From contig CAVRAV010000001.1 in assembly GCA_963719165.1 (NCBI GenBank), forward strand, positions 1,612,001 through 1,676,000: 64,000 nt of DNA. Direction: 5' to 3'. This document shows, piece by piece, positions 8,041 to 15,612 of this stretch. The stretch is from JAOUEA01 sp963719165 (GTDB lineage: Bacteria; Actinomycetota; UBA4738; HRBIN12). The notes under the pieces were generated by a model, which was not told the origin of the DNA, made no database searches, and was given only the letters and a program-made list of their open reading frames with translations. Each line of letters opens with the position of its first letter. Positions within the stretch are counted from its first letter, which is position 1. The position numbers and the translations under genes are program-made.

Positions 8041-8904
8041 TCAGCAGGGCCGGTGCAGGTGGTAGGACGGGAACCGACGGCGCGCCCCGGCCCAGGTCGA
8101 CAGATGCACGAGGTAGGTCTTCGACAACGAGCGCCAGGCCGGGTCGTCGGCGCAGTAGATCGTGGTGGCGCTCGCATACCGCGAGGCGTAGTACCCACCC
8201 GGGCTCGGGCCGGAACCGACCGAGGTGCCCTGACCGGTCGCACCGGGCGCTCCGCCCAAGTAGCGGCGATAGGCCGCCACCCAGTCCCCCGCCTCCTGAC
8301 GCTGCGCCGCTTGCAGGGAGAGCTGCCCCGAACAGACCAGGTCGTGCAGTCTGTTCTCCAGTCTGTCCTTGGTGCGGGCGCCCCAACGACCCGCGTACGG
8401 CTCGGGCCAGAGGTTCCTCACGGCGTTCGATCCGCCGAGCTCGAGGGAGATCAGGTGATCGACCTCGTGCCGATACGGGACCCACGCCACGTGATAGCGC
8501 GCGTAAACCCGCGCCTTCAGCGCGTCGGACACGTCGCGCACGGACGAGGCGTAGCCGGGCGTGCAGATCTGCGCCGGGCCGACGCGGAACCTCGCCCCCG
8601 GCGTGAGCCCGTGCCGGGGCAGATCGGCGACGGGGATGCCGGCATGGTCGGCGTGCTCCTGTGACGGTGGCGGGGGTTCGTGATGAACGCGCCCCGACGG
8701 GGTCCACGTCGGCACCCAAGACGGATGCCAGGCGCCGCCGCCAGGCGGCGGCGTGGAGTTCGCCGACGAGCCCACCGGTCGGGCCACCGGGTCCGGCGAA
8801 GCGGCCGCGCTACAACCGACCAGGAGGGCGGCGGCCACGAGGATCCCGAGCGTCGACGTACCGACGCAGCGGCGCGATCGCGCGAGGCTCCCTCCAGCAT
8901 CCAC
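8041..8904 (-). CDS. Secreted lipoprotein with HNH-nuclease-like motif
   Basis: The N-terminus has a signal peptide ending in the lipobox LLVGC. A Pro-rich linker follows, then a domain with YRHEVDHLISLELGGSNAV and NLWPE (about residues 145-170). This is the His-Asp-His and Asn pattern of extracellular HNH-fold proteins found in many actinobacterial and proteobacterial lipoproteins. Four cysteines (CTPGY, LVCSG, IYCAD and the terminal HRPC) could form disulfides. It might be a nuclease, perhaps for extracellular DNA, but activity is not shown and the fold may be used otherwise. It is divergent from a GNAT gene with only 17 bases between the starts. 287 residues, GTG start. Confidence 0.7.
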   Translation of the reverse strand: MDAGGSLARSRRCVGTSTLGILVAAALLVGCSAAASPDPVARPVGSSANSTPPPGGGAWHPSWVPTWTPSGRVHHEPPPPSQEHADHAGIPVADLPRHGLTPGARFRVGPAQICTPGYASSVRDVSDALKARVYARYHVAWVPYRHEVDHLISLELGGSNAVRNLWPEPYAGRWGARTKDRLENRLHDLVCSGQLSLQAAQRQEAGDWVAAYRRYLGGAPGATGQGTSVGSGPSPGGYYASRYASATTIYCADDPAWRSLSKTYLVHLSTWAGARRRFPSYHLHRPC

Positions 8905-8908
8905 CTCG

Positions 8909-8914
8909 TACAGT
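8909..8914 (+). promoter_or_regulatory. -10 element TACAGT of a leaderless transcript (GNAT gene)
   Basis: TACAGT lies seven bases before the GTG start, which has no ribosome binding site. Such spacing puts transcription start at or next to the start codon. Confidence 0.55.
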
Positions 8915-8921
8915 CTGGCGC

Positions 8922-9731
8922 GTGCCGCACCGCCTCGCAGCCGAATTGCTTGCCCGTTACGACGCCGAACTGCGCGGGCACGTGCCGGATCGATTGCCGC
9001 GAGGCGTCGAGGTCGAGCGCGACGGACCCCTCCTTCGCTTCGTCGGCTTCGCAGGCGGGGGCTTCGTCGGCTATCGCGATCTGGGAGGACTCGACGGAGC
9101 CGAGCTCGACGAGCTGATCGCCCGCCAGGTGCGCATCTTCGCGGCGCGCGGTGAACCCTTCGAGTGGAAGTTCCACGAGCACGACCGGCCGGCCGACCTC
9201 GCAGAGCGCCTGATGGCGGCGGGATTCGTGCCCGAGGATCGCGAGACGGTGGTGATCGCGCCGGTGGCCGCCGTCACCGGCGACGTGGTCCTGCCCGCGG
9301 GCGTGGCGTTGCGAGAGGTGCACGAGCGTGCTGATCTCGATCGCATCGGCGCCATGGAGGAGGCGATCTGGCGGGACGGTCGCCAAGGCTGGCTCGCCGA
9401 GACCCTCGAAGCGGAGCGTTCCGCCGATCCCTTCGCCATGACGATCGTGGTGGCCGAGGCGGGCGGACAGGTTGCTTGTGCCGGCTGGGTGCGGTTCGTG
9501 CCGGGGACGGGGTTCGCGACGCTCTGGGGGGGAGGCACCCTGGAACAGTGGCGCGGGCGCGGCATCTACCGCGCGATGGTGGCCTACCGTGCGGATCTGG
9601 CCGCAGACAGGGGCTTCCCCTATCTCCAGGTGGACGCCTCGGCCGACAGCCGGCCGATCCTCGAACGACTCGGGTTCGTCGCGGTGACGACGACCACGCC
9701 GTTCGTCTGGACGCCCTCGGTGCCTGCCTAG
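8922..9731 (+). CDS. GNAT-family N-acetyltransferase
   Basis: 269 residues. The C-terminal half is a GNAT fold with the acetyl-CoA loop in LEQWRGRGIYRAMVAYR (RxRGxG/Y at about residue 208) and the closing strand PYLQVDASADSRPILERLGF. The N-terminal half (about residues 1-110) is less conserved and may be a degenerate second GNAT lobe. It transfers an acetyl group to an unknown amine. The GTG start is leaderless by its promoter. The next gene, 70 bases downstream, has its own promoter. Confidence 0.85.
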   Translation: MPHRLAAELLARYDAELRGHVPDRLPRGVEVERDGPLLRFVGFAGGGFVGYRDLGGLDGAELDELIARQVRIFAARGEPFEWKFHEHDRPADLAERLMAAGFVPEDRETVVIAPVAAVTGDVVLPAGVALREVHERADLDRIGAMEEAIWRDGRQGWLAETLEAERSADPFAMTIVVAEAGGQVACAGWVRFVPGTGFATLWGGGTLEQWRGRGIYRAMVAYRADLAADRGFPYLQVDASADSRPILERLGFVAVTTTTPFVWTPSVPA

Positions 9732-9781
9732 GGCCACAAAGATCAGCAGATCGGGCCTTGTGGCGGACCGTCATCGTGGCC

Positions 9782-9787
9782 TAGATT
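9782..9787 (+). promoter_or_regulatory. -10 element TAGATT for the USP-cNMP gene
   Basis: TAGATT is 15 bases before ATG 9803 and is followed by the weak ribosome binding site agggggg, which fits a very short 5' leader. Confidence 0.4.
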
Positions 9788-9802
9788 CACCAGGGGGGTC
9801 TC

Positions 9803-10624
9803 ATGCACCGGTACCTCGTCGTTGCGAACCGGACACTCGGGGGGGAACAGCTCCTGGCGACCGTCCGCGAGCGTTCTGAGGTGGCGCCCTCGGAGTTCTT
9901 CATCCTCGTTCCCGCGTCGACGCCACGAGGCACGGCCACCTGGAGCGAGAGCGAGGTCTCGCTCATCGCAAGGGACCGGCTCGATCGAGCCCTCGCGCGA
10001 TTCCGTGCGGCAGGCGTCAAGGCCGAGGGCAGCGTCGGCGACGCCGACGCCTTCCTCGCCGTCGATGACGTGCTCCGGGGAGCCACGTTCGACGAAGTCA
10101 TCATCTCCACCCCGCCGCAGCGCGGTCGAGGGAAGAAAGGCGGCCTGCCAGCTCGGGTCGAGGGCGCCTTCGGCCTCCCCGTCACCCACGTCGCTTCGGC
10201 GTCGGAGCCCTCGCCCGACGAGCGCGCCCTGAGGCTGGTCCCCTGGCTCGCCTCGTTGTCTCGACATCGTCTGCACGTGCTTGCCAGAGCAAGCGTCATC
10301 GGCGAGTTCCGCGACGGAGAGACCATCGTGAAGGACGGCACGTCGGGATCGGACCTCTACGTGATCCTCGACGGGCGGGTCAACGTGCAACAGCACGGGC
10401 GGACCGTGGCCCGGATGGCCGCGGGCGAGATGTTCGGTGAGATCTCGCTCCTCGATCCGGGGCCTCGGACGGCCGATGTCATCGCGGATGGGCCGACGCG
10501 ATGCCTTCACCTCGCCGGAAGAGACTTCCAGGAGGCTCTCGAGTCGGACCCGAAGCTTGCCCTCTCGGTGCTCCAGGCCGTGGGAAAGCGGATGAGGGAC
10601 CTCGTTCGGTCTCCCTGCGCCTAG
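9803..10624 (+). CDS. Universal-stress-like domain fused to a cyclic-nucleotide-binding domain
   Basis: 273 residues. The N-terminus (RYLVVANRTLGGEQLLATV, FFILVPAS, TFDEVIIST) is a Usp-like alpha/beta domain. Residues about 155-265 form a cNMP-binding domain (VIGEFRDGETIVKDG, LYVILDGRVNVQQ). Its phosphate-binding cassette, MFGEISLLDPGPRTADVIA, keeps the Glu and Arg that contact cyclic nucleotides. There is no DNA-binding domain, so it is probably a cAMP-responsive signalling or stress protein, not a transcription factor. The gene ends six bases from the convergent hydrolase–adenylyl cyclase gene, which suggests that enzyme as a cAMP source, though this is inference. Confidence 0.85.
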   Translation: MHRYLVVANRTLGGEQLLATVRERSEVAPSEFFILVPASTPRGTATWSESEVSLIARDRLDRALARFRAAGVKAEGSVGDADAFLAVDDVLRGATFDEVIISTPPQRGRGKKGGLPARVEGAFGLPVTHVASASEPSPDERALRLVPWLASLSRHRLHVLARASVIGEFRDGETIVKDGTSGSDLYVILDGRVNVQQHGRTVARMAAGEMFGEISLLDPGPRTADVIADGPTRCLHLAGRDFQEALESDPKLALSVLQAVGKRMRDLVRSPCA

Positions 10625-10630
10625 CGTCTC

Positions 10631-12022
10631 CTAAACAGATTGCGCTTCGCGGGCGTCGCCGCCCGCCAGCCGGTAGAGGAGCCAGAGCTCGGGCACCCCT
10701 TTGAGCCTGTGCTCGCCCGCGTCCTCGAACAGGAGACCGGACCCGGACACGAGCCCCTGCACCGTATGGGACACGAGCACTTCGGAAGGGGCCGCCAGCG
10801 ACGCGATCCGTGCGCCGATGTTGACGGCGATGCCTCCGACCTTCCCTGCGATCGTCTGAACCTCCCCCGTGTGCACCCCCGCGCGGACCTCGATACCGAG
10901 ACCTTTCACCGCCTCGGCGATCGCGTGGGCGCATCGCACACCCCGCGCCGGCCCGTCGAACGTCGCGAAGAAGCCGTCCCCCGCGGTGTCGACCTCCTTG
11001 CCCCGGAACCGACCGAGCATCGCCCGCACGATTCCATGATGGCGTTCCACGAGATCCCTCCATCCCTCGTCCCCGAGCTCCGCGGCCTTCTCCGTCGAAC
11101 CCGCGATGTCGGTGAACATCACCGTGGCGAGCATGCGGTCGAGGTCGGCCTCCTCGCCGTGCACCTCGGCCACGAAGCGCTCGATCTCATCGAGCAGATC
11201 GTCTTGCGGGCCCATCACGAAGAGGTGCTCGTTCCCAGGGAACGACACGAAGTGTGATCCACGGATCTGGTCGGCGAGCCATCTCGTCTCCTCCACGGCG
11301 TAGTCGAGGTCATCGTCGCGGGCGAGCACCAGCGTTGGCACGTGGATCGCCGGAAGGGCCGACCTCACATCGATCGCCCGGTTCATCAGGCCGAGAGCGT
11401 TCACGGCCCCCGGGCTCGCGGCGTTCCGCATGTACTCGGCGAGCCACGCTTGCATCGCCTCGTCGTCGGCCGAAGGGGGTGAGAACGACTCCACGAGGAA
11501 CTCCCTGGCCAGCTCCTTCGTTCCCCACAGCCGTTCGCGCCGTTCCCGGAACGCTTCGAGCTCCCGCTCCTCGTCCTCGGACGCCCGAAACGGGTAGTCC
11601 GGGGCGTTGTTCCAGCACGCGCTGGTGCCGAACACGATCAGCCCGATCGTGCGCTCCGGGTACGTCGCGGCGAAGAGCAGCGCCATGGGACCTCCCTCCG
11701 ACACGCCGAGCACGACCGCGCGTTGTGATCCGACGGCGTCCATCACGGCCCGCGCGTCATCCATCCTCACCTCGAGCGACGGGAGCCGATCCTCGGCCAC
11801 CCGATCGGAGAGTCCGACGCCTCGTTTGTCGAACACCATCACCCGCGAGAACGACGCGAGACGCGAGAAGAACCGCATGAATCTCGGCTCCGTCCACATG
11901 CGTTCGATGTGCGTGACCCAACCCAGCACGAACAAGACATCGATGGGCCCATCTCCGAACACCTGGTACGCCACATGGACACCGTCGACCGTCGTCGCGT
12001 AGCGGGTCTCGGGGATCTCCAC
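10631..12022 (-). CDS. Alpha/beta hydrolase fused to class III adenylyl cyclase
   Basis: 463 residues. Residues about 1-290 are an alpha/beta hydrolase with nucleophile Ser in VVLGVSEGGPMA, acid in LARDDDLDY and His in FPGNEHLFV, all intact. Residues about 300-455 are a class III cyclase with metal Asp in TVMFTDIAGST and VDTAGDGFFATF, and Asn/Arg in AVNIGARIA. The fused layout is common in actinobacteria, where the hydrolase half may sense or cleave an ester ligand. GTG 12022 is preferred: it has CAGGAT/AGGA seven bases before it, and the longer frame upstream would run under the divergent small gene. Product is cAMP, probably used by the neighbouring USP-cNMP protein. Confidence 0.87.
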   Translation of the reverse strand: MEIPETRYATTVDGVHVAYQVFGDGPIDVLFVLGWVTHIERMWTEPRFMRFFSRLASFSRVMVFDKRGVGLSDRVAEDRLPSLEVRMDDARAVMDAVGSQRAVVLGVSEGGPMALLFAATYPERTIGLIVFGTSACWNNAPDYPFRASEDEERELEAFRERRERLWGTKELAREFLVESFSPPSADDEAMQAWLAEYMRNAASPGAVNALGLMNRAIDVRSALPAIHVPTLVLARDDDLDYAVEETRWLADQIRGSHFVSFPGNEHLFVMGPQDDLLDEIERFVAEVHGEEADLDRMLATVMFTDIAGSTEKAAELGDEGWRDLVERHHGIVRAMLGRFRGKEVDTAGDGFFATFDGPARGVRCAHAIAEAVKGLGIEVRAGVHTGEVQTIAGKVGGIAVNIGARIASLAAPSEVLVSHTVQGLVSGSGLLFEDAGEHRLKGVPELWLLYRLAGGDAREAQSV

Positions 12023-12150
12023 ACGCGTATCCTGAGCGTGATCGCCCCTCGGCGACAAATCGATCGGCGCGGCGGCTCCTCGGCGGACGCGGCCGAAAGG
12101 CCGACACGGACATGGACATTCGGCCGATGCCGACTCCCCCCCAGATGCCC

Positions 12151-12156
12151 TACGGT
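12151..12156 (+). promoter_or_regulatory. -10 element TACGGT of a leaderless transcript
   Basis: TACGGT is eight bases before ATG 12165; no ribosome binding site is present. Confidence 0.5.
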
Positions 12157-12164
12157 CCAGACCC

Positions 12165-12383
12165 ATGGAGACCGTCGAACATCCTCAACGAGCCCTGCTT
12201 CCCCGCCCCTCAGATGCGCGCCGCGTCTACTGCACGATGTGCGAGCACACCGAGTTCGTCCACGGAGACCACGGTGGCCGCCGGTGCTTGTACTCCGAAT
12301 GCCGCTGCGGCGGCTTCACGCTGGGCTCGGTCTCGCAGATCTACGTGCCGCTCGAGGACCCCGCGCTGCGGTCGGCAAGCTAG
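12165..12383 (+). CDS. Small Cys-rich (putative zinc-binding) protein
   Basis: 72 residues. The core RVYCTMCEHTEFVHGDHGGR and CLYSECRCGGF has five Cys and four His arranged as CxxC...HGD...C...CxC, a plausible zinc knuckle. I recall similar short actinobacterial hypotheticals but cannot name the family. There is no signal peptide. It starts divergently from the hydrolase–adenylyl cyclase gene and is followed by a terminator-like hairpin, so it is probably monocistronic. Function unknown; a regulatory or RNA/protein-binding role would be guesswork. Confidence 0.6.
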   Translation: METVEHPQRALLPRPSDARRVYCTMCEHTEFVHGDHGGRRCLYSECRCGGFTLGSVSQIYVPLEDPALRSAS

Positions 12384-12434
12384 CCGGTCGTCGGGCCTTC
12401 GGGCCCTGCTTGCGCCCTCCCGTGAACATACGAA

Positions 12435-12459
12435 GGGCGGGGGGATGAGCACCCCGCCC
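12435..12459. terminator. Hairpin between convergent genes
   Basis: gggcgggg and ccccgccc form an eight-base-pair stem with a nine-base loop, between the small Cys-rich gene and the PLD gene. No T-run follows, so it may act with Rho or in both directions weakly. Confidence 0.5.
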
Positions 12460-12535
12460 AACGCATGTTCGCCGATGCTCCCGAGGGAGCGCTCGCGTTC
12501 GTACCCCTCCTCGGCCGACATAAACGGGTCGGGAG

Positions 12536-14137
12536 CTAGAAACGGCCCGCCCGTCGCACGTCGCGAGGACGTCCGTCCGGGTCGGCGCCGAATCGGTTGA
12601 GCGTCCGGGCCCACGGCCTGGCCCACATCGGGAGCGGTTCCGGCCGATGGCGGCGGGCGCGCCCTGCCGGCCTGGGGTCTCCTCGCCCCCTCCGGTGCCA
12701 TGCATCGAGCGCGTCGGCGGTTCGGCGCCACACCTCGAAGCCACGGTCCGGGTCGAGGAGCTCTTCGTCGGTCGGGCCCTGACCCAGATGCTCGCGCCAC
12801 AGCTGAAGGCGAAGCTCACGCGGCAACGCCCGGGCTCGATCGCCCGTGCCGCTGGGGTCCGTGGGTTCGCGGGGGTCGACCCGCGGGTCGAGGAGCGCGC
12901 ACGATAGCTCGGAGTCGTGGGTCCACGAGCGCAGGTTCAGGTTGTCCGAGCCGATCGTCATCCACACGTCGTCGACGATGCACACCTTCGCGTGCACGTA
13001 GATCGGGCGTCCGGCCTCGCTCTCGAGATCGTAGATCGCCACGCGGTCGCCTCCGGCGCGCTTCACGAGCTCCACGGCCTCGATCTGCCCCACTCGCTGG
13101 ATGGGTCCGGAGATCCGCCCATCCCGGTCCGGATGACGAGGAACGACGGCGATCAGGCGCAGGCCGGGCGACCGTCGCAGGGCGCGGGCCAGACCGTTCG
13201 CCACCTCTCGCGACCACAGGTACTGATCCTCGACGTAGATGAACGACCGCGCCCGGGCGAACGCCTTGCTGTAGGCGCGCGCCACGCTGCGCTCGCCCCT
13301 CGGAGCGAACGGATAAGGTGGACGCCGGCTCGGGTAGGTCCGCAGAACCTGCACGGCCACATCCCCGGCCGGAGGCGGCGCCTCCGCCTCCGGAGGCAGC
13401 GGCTTGGCGCGACGCGGAGCTCGCACGGAACGATGCAGGAGTCCTCGGATCGCACCCATGTGATCGAGCCGGGTCGGGTCTTCCCATCGCTCCCGGAACG
13501 TGTGGACGAGGTCGCCCACCACGGGGCCGCGAAGCTCCATCTGCACGTCGTGCCAGGCGGGTGTCGGACCGTATCGCGCGTCCAAGCTGATCGGCTGGGG
13601 ATCGCCGAGGTGCCGCTCGTCGTCGTTGCGGCCGTGACACAGGTCGATGCCGCCGACGAAGGCAACATCTTCGGTGGGGTCCTGGCGGCGGATGAGGACC
13701 ATCTTCTGGTGGTGCGAACCGAACCATCGCACGCGTTCGTCGAGCAGGATCTCGCCGCCCGACCGGTTCACCCGTTCGCTCAGCTTCGCGTTCTCCTGCT
13801 CCGAGAAGTTCTCTTCATCAGGGTGCGAGCGCCACACGAGTCCGCGCACGTCAGCACCCCTCGAGGCCGCGTCCGCGAGGAGCGTGCCGATCTCCGACCC
13901 CGGCCCGTCCATGCGTTCATCGGCGTCACTTCGCCAGTCGAATAGGTACACGCGATCCCCCGAGCCGAGGGTGCGCAAAGCGTTTGCGAGGCGCGTGAAG
14001 TACGTGCGGCCGTGCACGAGCGGCGTGACGGAGTTGCCTTCGGTCCACGCACGCCCGTCGGCGTGGATGGCATCGAGCCGGGTTGCCGAGTTGTTGCGCT
14101 CGCCCTCGGTGAGGAACCATCGGTCGGTGCCGTGCAT
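12536..14137 (-). CDS. Phospholipase D-family protein (two HKD-type motifs)
   Basis: 533 residues. The second motif, YVHAKVCIVDDVWMTIGSDN, is a full HxKxxxxD followed by G-S-x-N. The first, GSHHQKMVLIRRQDPTE, keeps His and Lys but has Arg where Asp normally stands. It is followed by VAFVGGIDLCHGRNDDERH, typical of an actinobacterial PLD-like group, so the change may be a family trait. It should act on phosphodiester bonds such as phospholipid headgroups or cardiolipin precursors. There is no signal peptide. The C-terminus is Arg/Pro-rich. ATG 14137 is chosen; ATG 14146, three codons earlier, is possible. Divergent from the cyanophycinase-like gene. Confidence 0.85.
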   Translation of the reverse strand: MHGTDRWFLTEGERNNSATRLDAIHADGRAWTEGNSVTPLVHGRTYFTRLANALRTLGSGDRVYLFDWRSDADERMDGPGSEIGTLLADAASRGADVRGLVWRSHPDEENFSEQENAKLSERVNRSGGEILLDERVRWFGSHHQKMVLIRRQDPTEDVAFVGGIDLCHGRNDDERHLGDPQPISLDARYGPTPAWHDVQMELRGPVVGDLVHTFRERWEDPTRLDHMGAIRGLLHRSVRAPRRAKPLPPEAEAPPPAGDVAVQVLRTYPSRRPPYPFAPRGERSVARAYSKAFARARSFIYVEDQYLWSREVANGLARALRRSPGLRLIAVVPRHPDRDGRISGPIQRVGQIEAVELVKRAGGDRVAIYDLESEAGRPIYVHAKVCIVDDVWMTIGSDNLNLRSWTHDSELSCALLDPRVDPREPTDPSGTGDRARALPRELRLQLWREHLGQGPTDEELLDPDRGFEVWRRTADALDAWHRRGRGDPRPAGRARRHRPEPLPMWARPWARTLNRFGADPDGRPRDVRRAGRF

Positions 14138-14207
14138 GTCACCCATCCTGGCAGGGATGCGCCTCCGCACCCCTGCCACGAGCTCGCCCGCCTGGCATCC
14201 TGGAAGC

Positions 14208-14945
14208 ATGACAGACGTCGACAGGGGGATGCCCGGACCGCTCGCGCTCGTCGGCGGCGACGAGCTCAACCCCGGCAATGAGCCGCAGGACCGGGTCCTG
14301 GTGGAGGCGGCCGGGGGCGGCGCCGCGTACATCCTCGCGACCGCGGCCGCCCGCCATGGTCCCGATCGGGCGGTGGACAACGCCCGCAGCTGGTTCCAGG
14401 GGTTGGGGTTGGCGGTGGACCAGCTTCCAGCCACCACGCGGGGCGCGGTCAAGGATCCCGCGAACGTAGAGAAGGCGCGGACGGGCCGCTTCTTCTACCT
14501 GGTTGGCGGCGATCCGGGCATCGTCCCGGACGTTCTCTCGGGTTCGCCGGTGTGGGAGGCGGTCGTGACCTCCTGGGCCGGGGGCGCCGCGCTGGCAGGC
14601 TCGTCGGCCGGGGCGATGGCGATGGGCGGCTGGACACTCATCCGCGACCGCCACCCCGGCGACGATCGGCGTCGGTTCAAACCGGCGCTCGGACTGGTGC
14701 CGGGGGTCGCGGTGATCCCCCACTTCGACACGTTCGGTCAACGCTGGGTACGACCCGCCCTCGCCGCGTCTCCGGCTCCCGACGTCGTGCTCGTGGGCAT
14801 CGACGAACGCACCGCCGCGATCGAGCGCGAACAGCATTGGGAGGTCCTCGGCGCGGGCGGTGTCACCGTGTTCCGCGGGGGCGACTCCCGAAGGTTCCCG
14901 AGCGGCGCCGTCCTCGAGGGTCTTCCGAGCCCCGCGCGGCCGTGA
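14208..14945 (+). CDS. Peptidase S51 / cyanophycinase-like protein
   Basis: 245 residues. The N-terminus has PGPLALVGGDEL, the middle FFYLVGGDPGIV, and the nucleophile elbow ALAGSSAGAMAMGG (Ser about 133), with PHFDTFG downstream. This is the class-I-glutamine-amidotransferase-like fold of dipeptidase E and cyanophycinase, which cut Asp-containing peptides. No cyanophycin synthetase is nearby, so a general Asp-dipeptidase or unrelated peptidase role is equally likely. The start is leaderless-like: CATCCT lies six bases before ATG. Confidence 0.82.
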   Translation: MTDVDRGMPGPLALVGGDELNPGNEPQDRVLVEAAGGGAAYILATAAARHGPDRAVDNARSWFQGLGLAVDQLPATTRGAVKDPANVEKARTGRFFYLVGGDPGIVPDVLSGSPVWEAVVTSWAGGAALAGSSAGAMAMGGWTLIRDRHPGDDRRRFKPALGLVPGVAVIPHFDTFGQRWVRPALAASPAPDVVLVGIDERTAAIEREQHWEVLGAGGVTVFRGGDSRRFPSGAVLEGLPSPARP

Positions 14946-15017
14946 GGCCACGCGGTCGCGAGGGCCGCGAGGCTCTCGCGCGGCGTTGCCCTAACGTCGG
15001 CCGAACCCGGCGTCGAG

Positions 15018-15413
15018 CTACGGTTGGGACACGAGGGTCGCCGTGCGGATGTGACAGTAGCTGCCCAACGGCACGTCCACGCGCAACGTGCGGACCGGTC
15101 CCCGCCAGCTGAACTCGCACGCCTTGCCCCGGATCTGATGGATGTCGGCGCTGACGGTGGCCGGGCCCACGAGGACCCCCACATCCTTCAGGAACCGGAA
15201 CCGAACACGAGCCCCCGCGGTGGCGTGCGTCCTCGGCGAGCAGTCGACCCGAAGCTCGGTGGTGTGCACGTCGTCCGGGCCGACGTCACAACCGCCAGGG
15301 TTCGCCACGCCGTTGTGTTCGACCCCCAGCCTCGTGATGGGGCCGGCGGCCGCGAACGCCGTGCCGGCCAGCGCGGTGAGCAAGATCACGGTGGCGATGA
15401 ACATCTTCTTCAT
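15018..15413 (-). CDS. Secreted protein of unknown function
   Basis: 131 residues with a clear signal peptide (MKKMFIATVILLTALAGTAFA, cut after AFA). The mature part is beta-rich with three cysteines (GGCDVGPDD, RVDCSPRT, KACEFSW) and a fourth near the end (SYCHIRT), enough for two disulfides. No family recognised. It is divergent from the heme peroxidase gene about 200 bases away; whether they are linked in function is unknown. Confidence 0.7.
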   Translation of the reverse strand: MKKMFIATVILLTALAGTAFAAAGPITRLGVEHNGVANPGGCDVGPDDVHTTELRVDCSPRTHATAGARVRFRFLKDVGVLVGPATVSADIHQIRGKACEFSWRGPVRTLRVDVPLGSYCHIRTATLVSQP

Positions 15414-15612
15414 ACTTGACCCCCCCGACTCGGACCCATCATCACTACCGCATGATCCGCCCGGGCGTCCACCCGAGGAGGACGAGGGGCTCGCGGTCGC
15501 CGGGAGGATGCGGTCCACGCTCGGTAGACCGCACGGCCGATGGCCGGATATCCGACACCGCATGCGGGCCCGGCGCGCTAGCGTGTTGCTCGATCCTCAC
15601 GAGGGAGCCGAC

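Noticed and set aside
13647..14207. Upstream extension of the cyanophycinase-like frame
   Set aside because: The extension is antisense to the PLD gene and has no start signals; ATG 14208 with a -10-like CATCCT is preferred.
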